A stretch of 64,000 bases of DNA from Chloroflexota bacterium. GTDB lineage: Bacteria; Chloroflexota; Anaerolineae; Anaerolineales; Villigracilaceae. The notes below the pieces were generated by a model. It was not told where the DNA came from, made no database searches, and saw only the letters and a program-made list of their open reading frames with translations. Position numbers and translations under genes: made by a program. Shown in pieces: positions 7,958-15,682 of this stretch (within the stretch, counting starts at the first letter, position 1; the number at the start of each line of letters is the position of its first letter). Location of the stretch: assembly GCA_016235425.1 (NCBI GenBank), contig JACRLC010000033.1, positions 62,001-126,000 of the forward strand, given 5' to 3'.

Positions 7958-8764
7958 ATGTGTGAATTCTGCACGCAACACGGAGAGGGGAAGAAGTGGT
8001 ATCTGGCAATGGAAAATTATTCGCGTGATTTGCTCGACCAGGAGGAACGGCGCAAGTACGCGGCGGAATTCCTCAATGGTTTTCTCAACCGCGTGCCCCC
8101 AAGCATCAAACAATTGGACAAGATCCGCAAGACACCCTTGATGAATTTGGCGCGGCCAATCCTGATCCATAACCAAAAGCAGGATCATTACGGGCAGGTG
8201 GTGCCGATGGAAGACGTGGAGGAAATCTTCAAGATCGTCGAGGGAGCCGTGCGTCTGCCGTGTGTATGCCGCCGCGTGACCACGGGGAACATGAACGCGC
8301 GCTATTGCTACGGTCTCACGCTCGACAAGCAATTATTCGACGCACTCGATGACTCGTTTAGCCTGGAGTTCCTCTCGAAGAAGGAAGCACTCGAGTCCAT
8401 CCGTAAACTGGACCGCGAAGGACTCGTCCATTCGGTGTGGACGTTCAAGACGCCCTTCATTGGCGGTCTGTGCAACTGCGACCAGGACTGCATGGCTTAT
8501 CGTATCACACACGCCCGCAGGGATTATCCCGTGATGTTCCGCGCCGAATGGGTGGCCAATGTCTCTGCTGGCGAGTGCAACGGCTGCCGCCTGTGCATGA
8601 GACAATGCCAGTACGGCGCGATCCGGTATTCTTCCAACAACAAGAAGGTGGTGATTGACCCGACGGCCTGCTATGGATGTGGCGTGTGCCGTGCGGTGTG
8701 CCGCGAGAAGGCCATCACGTTGTCGCCGCGCGAGAGTGTGCAAGAGGCGGCAGGGATGTGGTGA
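7958..8764 (+). CDS. Iron-sulfur protein with C-terminal 2[4Fe-4S] ferredoxin domain
   Basis: 268 residues. The C-terminal 60 residues contain two [4Fe-4S] motifs, CNGCRLCMRQCQYGA and CYGCGVCRAVCREKA, typical of bacterial 8Fe ferredoxin modules. The N-terminal part holds additional cysteines (MCEFC, LPCVCRRVTTGNMNARYCYG, GGLCNCDQDCMAYR) that may bind another cofactor or cluster. The start ATG at 7958 is chosen because AAAGGAG lies 8-9 bases upstream; an in-frame start 32 codons earlier lacks one. An electron-transfer or redox-sensing role is likely, the partner unknown. No redox enzyme is adjacent and the gene ends in a strong terminator, so it is monocistronic. Confidence 0.8.
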   Translation: MCEFCTQHGEGKKWYLAMENYSRDLLDQEERRKYAAEFLNGFLNRVPPSIKQLDKIRKTPLMNLARPILIHNQKQDHYGQVVPMEDVEEIFKIVEGAVRLPCVCRRVTTGNMNARYCYGLTLDKQLFDALDDSFSLEFLSKKEALESIRKLDREGLVHSVWTFKTPFIGGLCNCDQDCMAYRITHARRDYPVMFRAEWVANVSAGECNGCRLCMRQCQYGAIRYSSNNKKVVIDPTACYGCGVCRAVCREKAITLSPRESVQEAAGMW

Positions 8765-8773
8765 GGAATTCAG

Positions 8774-8802
8774 AACTCGGAGGTTCGAAAGACCTCCGAG
8801 TT
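8774..8802 (+). terminator. Intrinsic terminator of the ferredoxin-like gene
   Basis: AACTCGGAGGT and ACCTCCGAGTT form an 11-bp perfect stem with a 7-nt loop, followed by CTTC. Confidence 0.8.
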
Positions 8803-8804
8803 CT

Positions 8805-8930
8805 TCATGCCAGCCTCAACTCTTTTTGAATGATTGGTGCAAGTTCAGGTGGTAGTGCCGACAATCCACCTTCATAGTCCAACTCGCGCACCTCCGCAGG
8901 GACACTCGAATCCGCCGCCATCTTCTGCGC
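8805..8930 (-). pseudogene. Third, divergent copy of the CHAT-gene 3' tail
   Basis: Minus-strand frame of 42 codons without a start. It opens with AQKMAADSSVPAEVREL, matching the penultimate part of the CHAT protein tail, then diverges to DYEGGLSALPPELAPIIQKEL before TGA at 8805. The divergent end still aligns in pattern with the other tails (LSALPPE versus LSSLPRE). It is most likely the remnant C-terminus of a related gene. It is separated from tail copy 2 by the palindrome at 8940-9035. Confidence 0.6.
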
Positions 8931-8939
8931 TCCCACAAA

Positions 8940-9035
8940 AGACCTGACAGGTTTCCGCAGAACCTTGATCGTCAGACTCCATTCCCATTCAAAGAAATCC
9001 GATCATCATGCGCCACGATAAAACCTGTCAGGTCT
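8940..9035. repeat. Palindromic element with 15-bp terminal inverted repeats
   Basis: AGACCTGACAGGTTT at the left end and its exact reverse complement AAACCTGTCAGGTCT at the right end, 96 bp in all, with no coding capacity. It lies exactly between CHAT tail copies 2 and 3. Confidence 0.8.
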
Positions 9036-9225
9036 GACTCTTGATTAACTCCGCCCATTCCCTCGGCAGGGACGAGAGATCAACGTTCCTATCGCCGATC
9101 ATGATTCGCTGCAACACCCTCCCCAACTCGCGCATCTCCGCAGGGACACTCGAATCCACCGCCATCTTCTGCGCGGACTTGAAATACTCCTCCGCTTCGG
9201 GACGAACCATCCACGAATGGATCAC
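9028..9225 (-). pseudogene. Second copy of the CHAT-gene 3' tail
   Basis: 65-codon open frame whose core (9049-9203) duplicates the last part of the CHAT gene (9295-9450). By eye there are about nine mismatches in some 155 bases, and the encoded segment from EAEEYFKSAQKMA to LSSLPREWAE differs by a single residue (V for A). Its start lies in the palindrome at 9204-9283 and its end (LIKSQT) in the palindrome at 8940-9035. It has no ribosome-binding site or promoter of its own, so probably it is not a gene. Confidence 0.7.
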
Positions 9226-9283
9226 GAATACTCGAATAACGCGCGCCGATTCGTTTATTCGTGGTTATATTCGTGGATGGTTC
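9204..9283. repeat. Palindromic element (CCATCCACGAAT family) at the CHAT gene 3' end
   Basis: 80 bp with perfect 15-bp terminal inverted repeats GAACCATCCACGAAT / ATTCGTGGATGGTTC and an internal CACGAATACTCGAAT. A second member is at 33302-33379. It supplies the last codons (RTIHEYNHE) and the stop of the CHAT gene and separates tail copies 1 and 2. Confidence 0.85.
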
Positions 9284-12200
9284 TTTTCACCGCCTCCGCC
9301 CACTCCCTCGGCAGGGACGAGAGATCCACGTTCCTATCGCCGATCATGATTCGTTGCAACACCCTCCCCAACTCGCGCATCTCCGCAGGGACGCTCGAAT
9401 CCGCCGCCATCTTTTGCGCGGACTTAAAGTACTCCTCCGCCTCGGGACGCTTCTCCCTTGCAGATTGAATCGCCCCCGCGATGAACTGCTCGGCGGTCAT
9501 GCCTTCCTCTTCATCGGGTTGTTGTGCGAGCCATTCAGGAACTGGTTGCCCAATTTCCTTTCGCCATAGCGCATCGAACTTTTCCGCGCCAATTTCTTTA
9601 CGCCAATTTCTAAAATCAGAAACGATAGACCGCTGAAATTGGGGCTCTATTTTTAAGTCAGCCAACATCAACAAACTGATAAAGGCGCGAGGGATTGCCT
9701 TTTCATACATTCTGTTTACCCACAAGGCTCGACTCGATACATAAAAGTTATGTGCTGTGCCTTCTTTATCATCTATTTCTTCTGATATTTCTAATGCCTG
9801 ATCAAGAAGCTCCATCGCCTTTGATGGATTGTTACGAGATACATATGTATCTGCTAAATTAACTAATATTATAGATTTGTTTCTTAGGGCCCCAAGTAAA
9901 TTAACATTTTCAAGCGCCTGCTGATATAGCTCTATCGCTCCATCTAAATCTCCACGATCCTTTAGAATAAGTGCCATATCGCCTAGTTTAATAGAATCAC
10001 GCAAAAGGTTGCCTGTTTCCGCATTTGATGCTTGCTGGTGCAACTCTATCGCTCCATCTAAGTCTCCACGGTCCCTTAGAATATTTGCCATATGCCGTAT
10101 GATTATAGACCTACCTTCTGCGCCAGCGTCACCTAGTGTGTTGTAAATTTCACGAGCTTGTTGGTAATGCTTCATTGACTTATCCAACTCTCCGCGTAAA
10201 TTGTAAATATTTCCCATTTCAACCATTGTATTTGCCTTATCTTTTACGCCTTCATCCCCAAGTGCTTCAAAAATTTCCAATGACTGACGGTATAGTTGCA
10301 ATGCCTCATCGATATTTCCTCGTATTACATGTATGCCTGCTATTGCAAATAATGTTGCTGACTCGCCTTGAAGATAATGGTAAGCTCCGCTAATTTCGTG
10401 AGCTTTCTTTAGTAGATGCAACGCTTCATCGTATAAACCTAATAATTCAAGCACCTTACCAAGCCTGAATTGCATTAGCGATGTGTCCATGTCATATTTC
10501 ATTTCTGTTGCGTGCAACAAGTCAGGCAATGCCTCCGAAACAATTCTTGCCCAAAATGGCGTTGTTGTAACATATACTTCCGCCGCATGCGCTAAATTAT
10601 TCATGGATTTCCAGTAGTTTTCCTTGACGGTTTCAATATTTGTCAAGCGTTCTTTAGCAAAGAAACCCAACACTGGGTGTAAGCGGTACATGTAATAATT
10701 TTCATTTTCTGGCGATGAGGCAAGGGCGCGTTCTAGTAATCCACGTTCCCATAAAGCATGCAATGTGTTATTTGTGCGCTCTCTGATCTCTGAGAATTCC
10801 TCGATTGTTTGAGGAAAATAGTTTTCTAAAATAGGTGCGACGATAACATCCACAAAGAACGCAGTAAACACACTCAATCTTGAAATCGCAATTTGCAATT
10901 CCTCTCCCTCTTCATTCTTAGGCAAGTTATCCATCGAGAAGGCAAAGCACGCTCTCAAACTTGTATGACGGTCTTCTTCTGTCCACTGGTCGCTGGCTTT
11001 GGGTAAAAAGGTTTGCAGTTTCTCGATAAACTGTTCCAGTGATAATCCCGCCTGTTCTTCAAAGATCGGTGCGAGCAGTTGCAGGGCAAGCGGGAGTCCG
11101 CCCACAGCGGCGCTGAGTTTTTCCAAACCGCCGTCATCCACATTAATATCGCCCTGGCGCGTGCCAGCCTTTTCATAAAACAACCTACCGCCCATCGCGT
11201 CTTCCAGACCGCGAATTTCCTCCATCTCTCCTTCGCCAGACAGGGCGGTCTTCTCGCGGCTGGTGACGCACAAGGTCACACCTGCGGCGGGTAGACTCTG
11301 GAAGAACGCGTATAAACTCTTAGCGGTTTTCTTTTCATCGTTCGTGCCATTATCGCGGGCGTGAATGAGCGTTTCAAAATTATCCAATCCCAACAACGTG
11401 CGCGCCCTCGTCAACGCGTTCCGCACCAGCGCTTCGCGTTCCTTCGTGTCATTGGAGCAGGGCGAAGGCAAACCCAAAAAGCGTTCGACCCGTCCCAGCA
11501 CGCTTTCCAGCGACGGCAGTGGATCCAGCCCGATGGCGAGAGTCAACTCGAAGGACGGGGCGAAGCGCAGGAGCGTCTGCCAGAGCAAGGCGGTCTTGCC
11601 GATCCCGCCCGCGCCGTGCAGGGTCACTGTCAGCGGCTTCTTTCCTTCGAGCAGGCGTGTGCCAATGCGCATCAACTCGCGCTGGCGTCCGATCAATCCG
11701 CTGGCAGGGGAGGGCAGGTCGCTTACGTCGGCGGGACGGAACAGGCTCACGGTCTGCGCGGTCGCGCCGCGCCAAACCAATTTTCCCACTTCATCGGGGT
11801 GCGCCGCGTATAGCGCAATCATGCCGACCATGATCTCATGAAATTCATTCTCACGCTTCACCGCGCGCCGCGCCTGCCGCGCCGCCTCGGGGACGGCGTG
11901 TCCATGCGCGAGATAGTTGTAGAACTGTCCGCTGATGTTCGGCGCAAACGGATCGGGGAGATTGAACTGCATCCCCAATGCAAACGGGACTCCCGCCTTC
12001 GCCAATTCCCGCGCCAGATTGGAAAACTCGGTTCTTTCTGGGACTGCGGACTGGCACGCGCTCAAGAAGCCGATCCACGCCTTATCCTTGATCTCCCTCA
12101 CGAATTCGCGTGCTTCAAGCGGATTCGACGCCCCGTTCTCGCGCTCGAATAACAGCATCGCGCCGTCTTTTGTCGCCGCGCCGTGACCTGAGAAATGCGC

Positions 12201-12785
12201 GATCATCCCATTTTGGAATCTCGCCATTACGCTTTGCAACGCTTCGGGCGTCGCGGGTCTCAACTCGAGCATGTCAAACGGCGCGGCGCTTTTCTCGATG
12301 AGACGTTTCATCTCCCGCCATTCGCCGTCCACATCCAACGCGCGCATCGGCTCGCCGCTCAAATCCACCAGCGGGTTGGCAGGGATGAATAACAACGGCA
12401 CGCGATCCACTCCGTTTTTCATCCGCCCATTTGCAGGGCGCTCCTTCTCTGGCAAGGCGCGCACGAAAGCGCAATCTTCCACCACGTATTCTTCTTTGGC
12501 TTTGTTGTACGCGTACTCCCATGCCACGCCGTCTAATTCAGGAGATTCCAACACCAGCACAATCGTCCGCTCGGATTGTTTGGAAAGCACGTCGAATTCC
12601 GCTCGCGCCGCATCCCTGAACAGCGCGTCGAACAACTTCTCGCCATATACGCGCGGGTTCTTGTAAAAATCCTTCCACTCCTGCTCGGATTGACTCAAAT
12701 CCAGCAGGGAAAACTGGTGGCTTTCTTTCCCGTTGGCGCGTACACTGACTTGGTTGTTGGTGATGGTGAGGTGGAGGGTGAGCAT
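9255..12785 (-). CDS. CHAT protease - NB-ARC-type ATPase - TPR protein
   Basis: 1176-residue STAND-type protein. The CHAT (caspase-like) domain covers about residues 60-310, with the His in HFSGHG (H201) and the Cys in LSACQSA (C244) forming the expected dyad. The NTPase follows with a Walker A P-loop GAGGIGKT (391-398), a Walker B-like LLGLDNFETL and a sensor-like VTSREK. The C-terminal part from about 830 holds at least six TPR-like repeats (GDLDGAIELYQQAL type). This order suggests ligand sensing by TPRs, ATP-dependent oligomerisation, then proteolysis, as in known bacterial STAND immune or cell-death effectors; that role is inference. It is the last gene of an operon with a zinc-ribbon and a membrane protein. 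The final ten codons come from a palindromic repeat and two extra tail copies follow. Confidence 0.9.
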   Translation of the reverse strand: MLTLHLTITNNQVSVRANGKESHQFSLLDLSQSEQEWKDFYKNPRVYGEKLFDALFRDAARAEFDVLSKQSERTIVLVLESPELDGVAWEYAYNKAKEEYVVEDCAFVRALPEKERPANGRMKNGVDRVPLLFIPANPLVDLSGEPMRALDVDGEWREMKRLIEKSAAPFDMLELRPATPEALQSVMARFQNGMIAHFSGHGAATKDGAMLLFERENGASNPLEAREFVREIKDKAWIGFLSACQSAVPERTEFSNLARELAKAGVPFALGMQFNLPDPFAPNISGQFYNYLAHGHAVPEAARQARRAVKRENEFHEIMVGMIALYAAHPDEVGKLVWRGATAQTVSLFRPADVSDLPSPASGLIGRQRELMRIGTRLLEGKKPLTVTLHGAGGIGKTALLWQTLLRFAPSFELTLAIGLDPLPSLESVLGRVERFLGLPSPCSNDTKEREALVRNALTRARTLLGLDNFETLIHARDNGTNDEKKTAKSLYAFFQSLPAAGVTLCVTSREKTALSGEGEMEEIRGLEDAMGGRLFYEKAGTRQGDINVDDGGLEKLSAAVGGLPLALQLLAPIFEEQAGLSLEQFIEKLQTFLPKASDQWTEEDRHTSLRACFAFSMDNLPKNEEGEELQIAISRLSVFTAFFVDVIVAPILENYFPQTIEEFSEIRERTNNTLHALWERGLLERALASSPENENYYMYRLHPVLGFFAKERLTNIETVKENYWKSMNNLAHAAEVYVTTTPFWARIVSEALPDLLHATEMKYDMDTSLMQFRLGKVLELLGLYDEALHLLKKAHEISGAYHYLQGESATLFAIAGIHVIRGNIDEALQLYRQSLEIFEALGDEGVKDKANTMVEMGNIYNLRGELDKSMKHYQQAREIYNTLGDAGAEGRSIIIRHMANILRDRGDLDGAIELHQQASNAETGNLLRDSIKLGDMALILKDRGDLDGAIELYQQALENVNLLGALRNKSIILVNLADTYVSRNNPSKAMELLDQALEISEEIDDKEGTAHNFYVSSRALWVNRMYEKAIPRAFISLLMLADLKIEPQFQRSIVSDFRNWRKEIGAEKFDALWRKEIGQPVPEWLAQQPDEEEGMTAEQFIAGAIQSAREKRPEAEEYFKSAQKMAADSSVPAEMRELGRVLQRIMIGDRNVDLSSLPREWAEAVKRTIHEYNHE

Positions 12786-12802
12786 GAGGCTCCTGTGAGA
12801 GG

Positions 12803-12890
12803 GTGCGTCGCACCTTACTTAACGGGACGAATCTAATCGTTTAGATTCGTCTGCTTATCGGATTTTTCCTGCCGGTCAGGTGCGACGCAC
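12803..12890. repeat. Palindromic element (GCGTCGCACC family) in the CHAT operon
   Basis: 88 bp with 13-bp inverted ends GTGCGTCGCACCT / AGGTGCGACGCAC and an inner ACGAATCTA/TAGATTCGT hairpin. It lies between the membrane-protein gene and the CHAT gene. An equally long relative is at 13705-13792, on the other side of the operon. Confidence 0.85.
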
Positions 12891-12900
12891 TCGCGCACCG

Positions 12901-13368
12901 CTATATTCTGCAAATCAAAATAACCAGCGCGGCGGACAGCATCAACAGCGCGCCCGCGCCGAACGTCCACGAAGCCAGACCCACAAATTTGTGTTTGCGC
13001 GCCAGCATTTCGTTCAGAATATCACGTTTGGCTGTTAGGCTTGCACGCGGAAAGTCGTAGCGTTTTGGAGAAACCGCGATCAGCGCAAAGAACAGTGCGA
13101 TGAAAAATGCCAGCAAAGCTCCCGCGCCGATAACCTTAATCTCTACAAATCCCAAATACGCGGGTGCATCCTTCAATGCCAGCAGTCCAAAGAACGCGCC
13201 GAGCAACGCCGTGGACAGTGTGATGATCTGTCGCGCCGCGTCCTCCAGCGTTTTGAGCGAGCCTGTCTCCATCTCGTCGAACAACTTGTCCAGCCGCTCA
13301 TCCTCTGAAGAGAGAGGGGAGGACTCCACGTAAATTTCATCGTCTGCGGGTTTACTTTTTCTTGCCAT
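12901..13368 (-). CDS. Small membrane protein of the CHAT operon
   Basis: 155 residues: an acidic N-terminal cytosolic stretch (about 1-45, DDEIYVESSPLSSEDERLD), two adjacent hydrophobic helices (about 46-66, IITLSTALLGAFFGLLAL, and 78-101, IGAGALLAFFIALFFALIAV), a basic loop, and a last helix (about 132-154, ASWTFGAGALLMLSAALVIL). I do not recognise the family. It overlaps the 3' end of the zinc-ribbon gene by 17 bp and lies 115 bp before the CHAT gene, so all three are probably one transcript. A membrane anchor, sensor or pore partner of the CHAT protein is possible but not shown. Confidence 0.75.
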   Translation of the reverse strand: MARKSKPADDEIYVESSPLSSEDERLDKLFDEMETGSLKTLEDAARQIITLSTALLGAFFGLLALKDAPAYLGFVEIKVIGAGALLAFFIALFFALIAVSPKRYDFPRASLTAKRDILNEMLARKHKFVGLASWTFGAGALLMLSAALVILICRI

Positions 13369-13561
13369 TGTTCCCGCCTTTCACTGGAAACTTGAACTTC
13401 CTGCCGCAATGCTGGCAGGTTTCTTCAAACACCTCATCCTCCTTGTCCCCGCGATAGACAACGCCTTTGACCAGGCTTCCGTCGTTCTTGCGCAACTCGG
13501 CAAGGTCAAAGCGATTGGGCTTTCCGCAATGAGTGCAGTCCATGTTGATGAAGGGCGGCAT
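13352..13561 (-). CDS. Zinc-ribbon protein, first gene of the CHAT operon
   Basis: 69 residues with two CxxC knuckles, CTHCGK near residue 9 and CQHCGRK near 50, the spacing of a zinc ribbon. The Lys/Gly-rich C-terminus (VKGGNNGKKK) could contact nucleic acid. The start ATG at 13561 has a perfect AGGAGG site 6-7 bases upstream and a good promoter (13588-13616). The gene overlaps the next by 17 bp, indicating translational coupling. The function is unknown. Similar small ribbons act as adaptor or nucleic-acid-binding subunits, so it may sense or recruit something for the CHAT effector. Confidence 0.75.
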   Translation of the reverse strand: MPPFINMDCTHCGKPNRFDLAELRKNDGSLVKGVVYRGDKEDEVFEETCQHCGRKFKFPVKGGNNGKKK

Positions 13562-13587
13562 GGTTAACCTCCTGACTGGTTTTCAAT

Positions 13588-13616
13588 AGTATAGAGGCGA
13601 ATCCATAATTATTCAA
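13588..13616 (-). promoter_or_regulatory. Sigma70-type promoter of the zinc-ribbon/membrane/CHAT operon
   Basis: Minus-strand TTGAAT (13611-13616), 17-bp spacer, TATACT (13588-13593), then a leader of about 20 nt with AGGAGG before the ATG at 13561. Confidence 0.75.
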
Positions 13617-13980
13617 GTGAGAGACAACATCATGAAGATTCTGAATTCAAAATCTTCCGTGCCGGCTTTCCGGGGCAGGGGAGGCGGGACACAGGGCAAA
13701 GAGAATGCGTCGCACCTTGACCAGCAGGAGAATTCGTTAAACGGAGGAGTCTCAATGAGTGGCTTCATCCCGTTTAACATGGTGCGACGCATCCGCACTC
13801 GGCAGGGCAGGGGAGGCGGGAAAACGCTCGAGGGGGTAATGATTCGCGAAACGGAATCAACCTCAAGTCCCCGCGTGAAGCGAATTTTGTCTGGTGGCTT
13901 TTAGCCCATCAATCATGTTCAATATTTGAGTGGGGGGATTGTCCTCGACTTCTTCGCTGCGCTCCGCTCAGGACGAAATT
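13617..13980. other. Non-coding stretch with repeats
   Basis: About 360 bp without a credible gene. Besides the palindrome at 13705-13792 it contains the direct repeat GCAGGGGAGGCGGGA near 13676 and 13806, flanking that palindrome. A 95-codon plus-strand frame here is composed of repeat sequence and lacks a ribosome-binding site. Confidence 0.6.
13705..13792. repeat. Palindromic element (GCGTCGCACC family)
   Basis: 88 bp with 12-bp inverted ends ATGCGTCGCACC / GGTGCGACGCAT and inner GTTAAACG/CGTTTAAC arms. It has the same length and ends as the element at 12803-12890. Confidence 0.85.
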
Positions 13981-13982
13981 TA

Positions 13983-14040
13983 TGCTTTCGATAAGAATTA
14001 TTATCAAAAGCATTGACAGGTCGTCAAAACTTCGTATAAT
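13983..14040 (+). promoter_or_regulatory. Promoter and possible operator of the tyrosine recombinase
   Basis: TTGACA (14013-14018), 16-bp spacer, TATAAT (14035-14040). Just upstream, 13983-14012 is an imperfect palindrome (TGCTTT-CGATAA...TTATC-AAAAGCA) that could bind a dimeric regulator. The ATG lies only 7 bp after the -10 box. Confidence 0.75.
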
Positions 14041-14046
14041 GGTCAC

Positions 14047-15060
14047 ATGATCAAGCAATCCAGCCCTGAAACCGAACCTACGGTCACTTCTGCCATTGCA
14101 ATGTACCTTGACATGGTGAAGCTGGCGCGCAGCGAGCATACTGCACGCGCGTACAAAAATGCACTGCTCGCGTTTCAAAAAGTGATGGCGGAAAACTCTT
14201 CCGATCCTGAGAAATCCCCCGTCACTACAATTTCAGAAGACATGATATCCAAATTCGCGACGTATCTCAAAACGTTCTCGCCCGCGACCGAGCAACTTTA
14301 CGTTCAGGCTGTGGCCGGTTTTTATAAGTTTCTCGCGGCCGAGCAACTGGCTGACGTCAACCTGCCGCGCCTGAAACTGCTGATTGAGCAGCGTATCCGC
14401 AAGCCAGGCATTCGCCTGCCGCAATTCCCCGCCGGTGAGATTGAGCGCGTACTGGATTTCGTGTCTGACGCGTCTCTGATTGCATCGGATTCTGAAAACG
14501 AACGGTTACGCGCAGTGCGTGATCGCGCCTTTCTGCTGACTTTGGCAGATACCGGGCTACGCGTCCACGAGGCCTGCAACCTGCGGCGCGGCGATATTGA
14601 CTGGAATGAAGGCCGGGCAATGGTGATTGGCAAAGGCGACAAGCAGGCCATCGTGCGATTTTCGACCCGGGCAATGCAGGCGATCAAAGATTACCTCTCG
14701 CTTCGCGCGGGACTGGACGGCGGGTCGGGAAAACAATTATCATCCCTGCCCCTCTTCGCCCGGCACGACAAAGGAGCGGGCAGGAAGATCAAGCCGATCA
14801 CGCCCACCACGGGACGCAACATTGTAGATGAACGGGTAAAACAAGCGCTTGGCGATCAAGCGGAGGGAAACATTACCCCCCACTCTTTCCGCCACTACTT
14901 TGTAACGACGGTTTTGCGCGCCTCAGGAAACCTGAAACTGGCGCAGGAATTGGCGCGGCACAAAAATATCCAGGTGACGCAACGGTACGCACACCTCAGC
15001 GACGATGAGTTGGACAAGGGTTACTACGAAATATTCGAGGGGAAAACCAAGCCGGAGTGA
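14047..15060 (+). CDS. Tyrosine recombinase (XerC/XerD or phage-integrase family)
   Basis: 337-residue site-specific recombinase. The N-terminal SAM-like core-binding domain (about 12-100) is followed by the catalytic domain. The active-site set is visible: Arg172 (DTGLRVHEACNL), Lys197 (GKGDK), His279 and Arg282 (HSFRH), His305 (LARHK) and the nucleophile Tyr314 (QRYAHLS). The length is close to XerC/D, slightly longer because of an insertion around 225-250. The ATG sits 7 bp after TATAAT, implying a leaderless mRNA. It lies alone, with no tRNA or direct-repeat attachment sites recognised nearby. Whether it is the host Xer or acts on local elements cannot be decided; palindromic elements flank it on both sides. 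Confidence 0.9.
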   Translation: MIKQSSPETEPTVTSAIAMYLDMVKLARSEHTARAYKNALLAFQKVMAENSSDPEKSPVTTISEDMISKFATYLKTFSPATEQLYVQAVAGFYKFLAAEQLADVNLPRLKLLIEQRIRKPGIRLPQFPAGEIERVLDFVSDASLIASDSENERLRAVRDRAFLLTLADTGLRVHEACNLRRGDIDWNEGRAMVIGKGDKQAIVRFSTRAMQAIKDYLSLRAGLDGGSGKQLSSLPLFARHDKGAGRKIKPITPTTGRNIVDERVKQALGDQAEGNITPHSFRHYFVTTVLRASGNLKLAQELARHKNIQVTQRYAHLSDDELDKGYYEIFEGKTKPE

Positions 15061-15071
15061 GTTTGTTCCTT

Positions 15072-15144
15072 GCACGGATTCCACGAATCCTACCGCCTCT
15101 TTCTGCCCGTGGAAAGAGGCCGGTCTCATCCATGGAATCCGTGC
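15072..15144. repeat. Palindromic element at the recombinase 3' end
   Basis: 73 bp with perfect 12-bp ends GCACGGATTCCA / TGGAATCCGTGC and an inner CTCTTTC/GAAAGAG hairpin, starting 11 bp after the recombinase stop codon. Confidence 0.8.
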
Positions 15145-15162
15145 GCACCAGAGAAGGAAGTT

Positions 15163-15534
15163 TTACTTGTAGTACGCCTGGTTGACCATGATGCTTTCCC
15201 TCAAGTCGATCACTTCGCCAGCCGCAAGTTCGCGCGTGGTCTCCAGCACGACATCGTTGCCGTGATGGTTGGCGGCTTTGTAACGTCCGTTCAAGCCGAT
15301 GCGGTTGATGAACTCTCCGCCTTTTGCCGTGTATGCTGAAGGCACCTCTTCTTCGGGGTAGATTGCGTGGAATGGACATTCCGGCACGCATGCGCCGCAA
15401 TCAATGCAGGTTCCGGCATCTATGTAAAACGTCGGCCACTGCTCCACCGGCATGCCTGCCTGAATGCACTCAACCGGGCAAACCGCGATGCAGCCATTAT
15501 CGCGCAAACACAAACTGGTAATCACGTGAGTCAT
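15163..15534 (-). CDS. Ferredoxin with two iron-sulfur clusters
   Basis: 123-residue electron carrier. The first cluster motif is CLRDNGCIAVCPVECI, with the wider C-x5-C-x3-C-x3-C spacing of 7Fe/8Fe ferredoxins; the second is CIDCGACVPECPFHAI, a standard [4Fe-4S] motif. A C-terminal extension of about 55 residues (EFINRIGLNGRYKAANHHG) follows. The start at 15534 (MTHVITSLCL) is supported by AAGGAG eight bases upstream; an in-frame start 15 codons earlier has none. It stands alone. It probably supplies low-potential electrons in the cytosol; partners are not adjacent. Confidence 0.9.
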   Translation of the reverse strand: MTHVITSLCLRDNGCIAVCPVECIQAGMPVEQWPTFYIDAGTCIDCGACVPECPFHAIYPEEEVPSAYTAKGGEFINRIGLNGRYKAANHHGNDVVLETTRELAAGEVIDLRESIMVNQAYYK

Positions 15535-15634
15535 GGGAATTCTCCTTGTTAAAGTATTACCATTAATGTCGTTCTTCACTTTCAGAAGTTACGGCCAAAA
15601 AGTAGTTCTCAGGGTCTATTAATCGGGTGGGAAA

Positions 15635-15645
15635 TGCTATATAAT
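15635..15645 (+). promoter_or_regulatory. Extended -10 promoter element
   Basis: TGC-TATATAAT lies about 40 bp before the ATG at 15683. No clear -35 box is present, consistent with an extended -10 promoter for the 804-residue protein and kinase pair. Confidence 0.45.
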
Positions 15646-15682
15646 TCCCGCCCATGATATTCCGCCTCACCAGTGACCGGTC

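Noticed and set aside
13617-13904. 95-codon plus-strand frame between the zinc-ribbon gene and the recombinase
   Set aside because: Made of repeat sequence (two GCAGGGGAGGCGGGA copies and the 88-bp palindrome), no ribosome-binding site.
14047-15060. Recombinase as integrase of a prophage or genomic island
   Set aside because: No attachment repeats, tRNA target, phage or conjugation genes are found near it; the defence genes begin 12 kb away.
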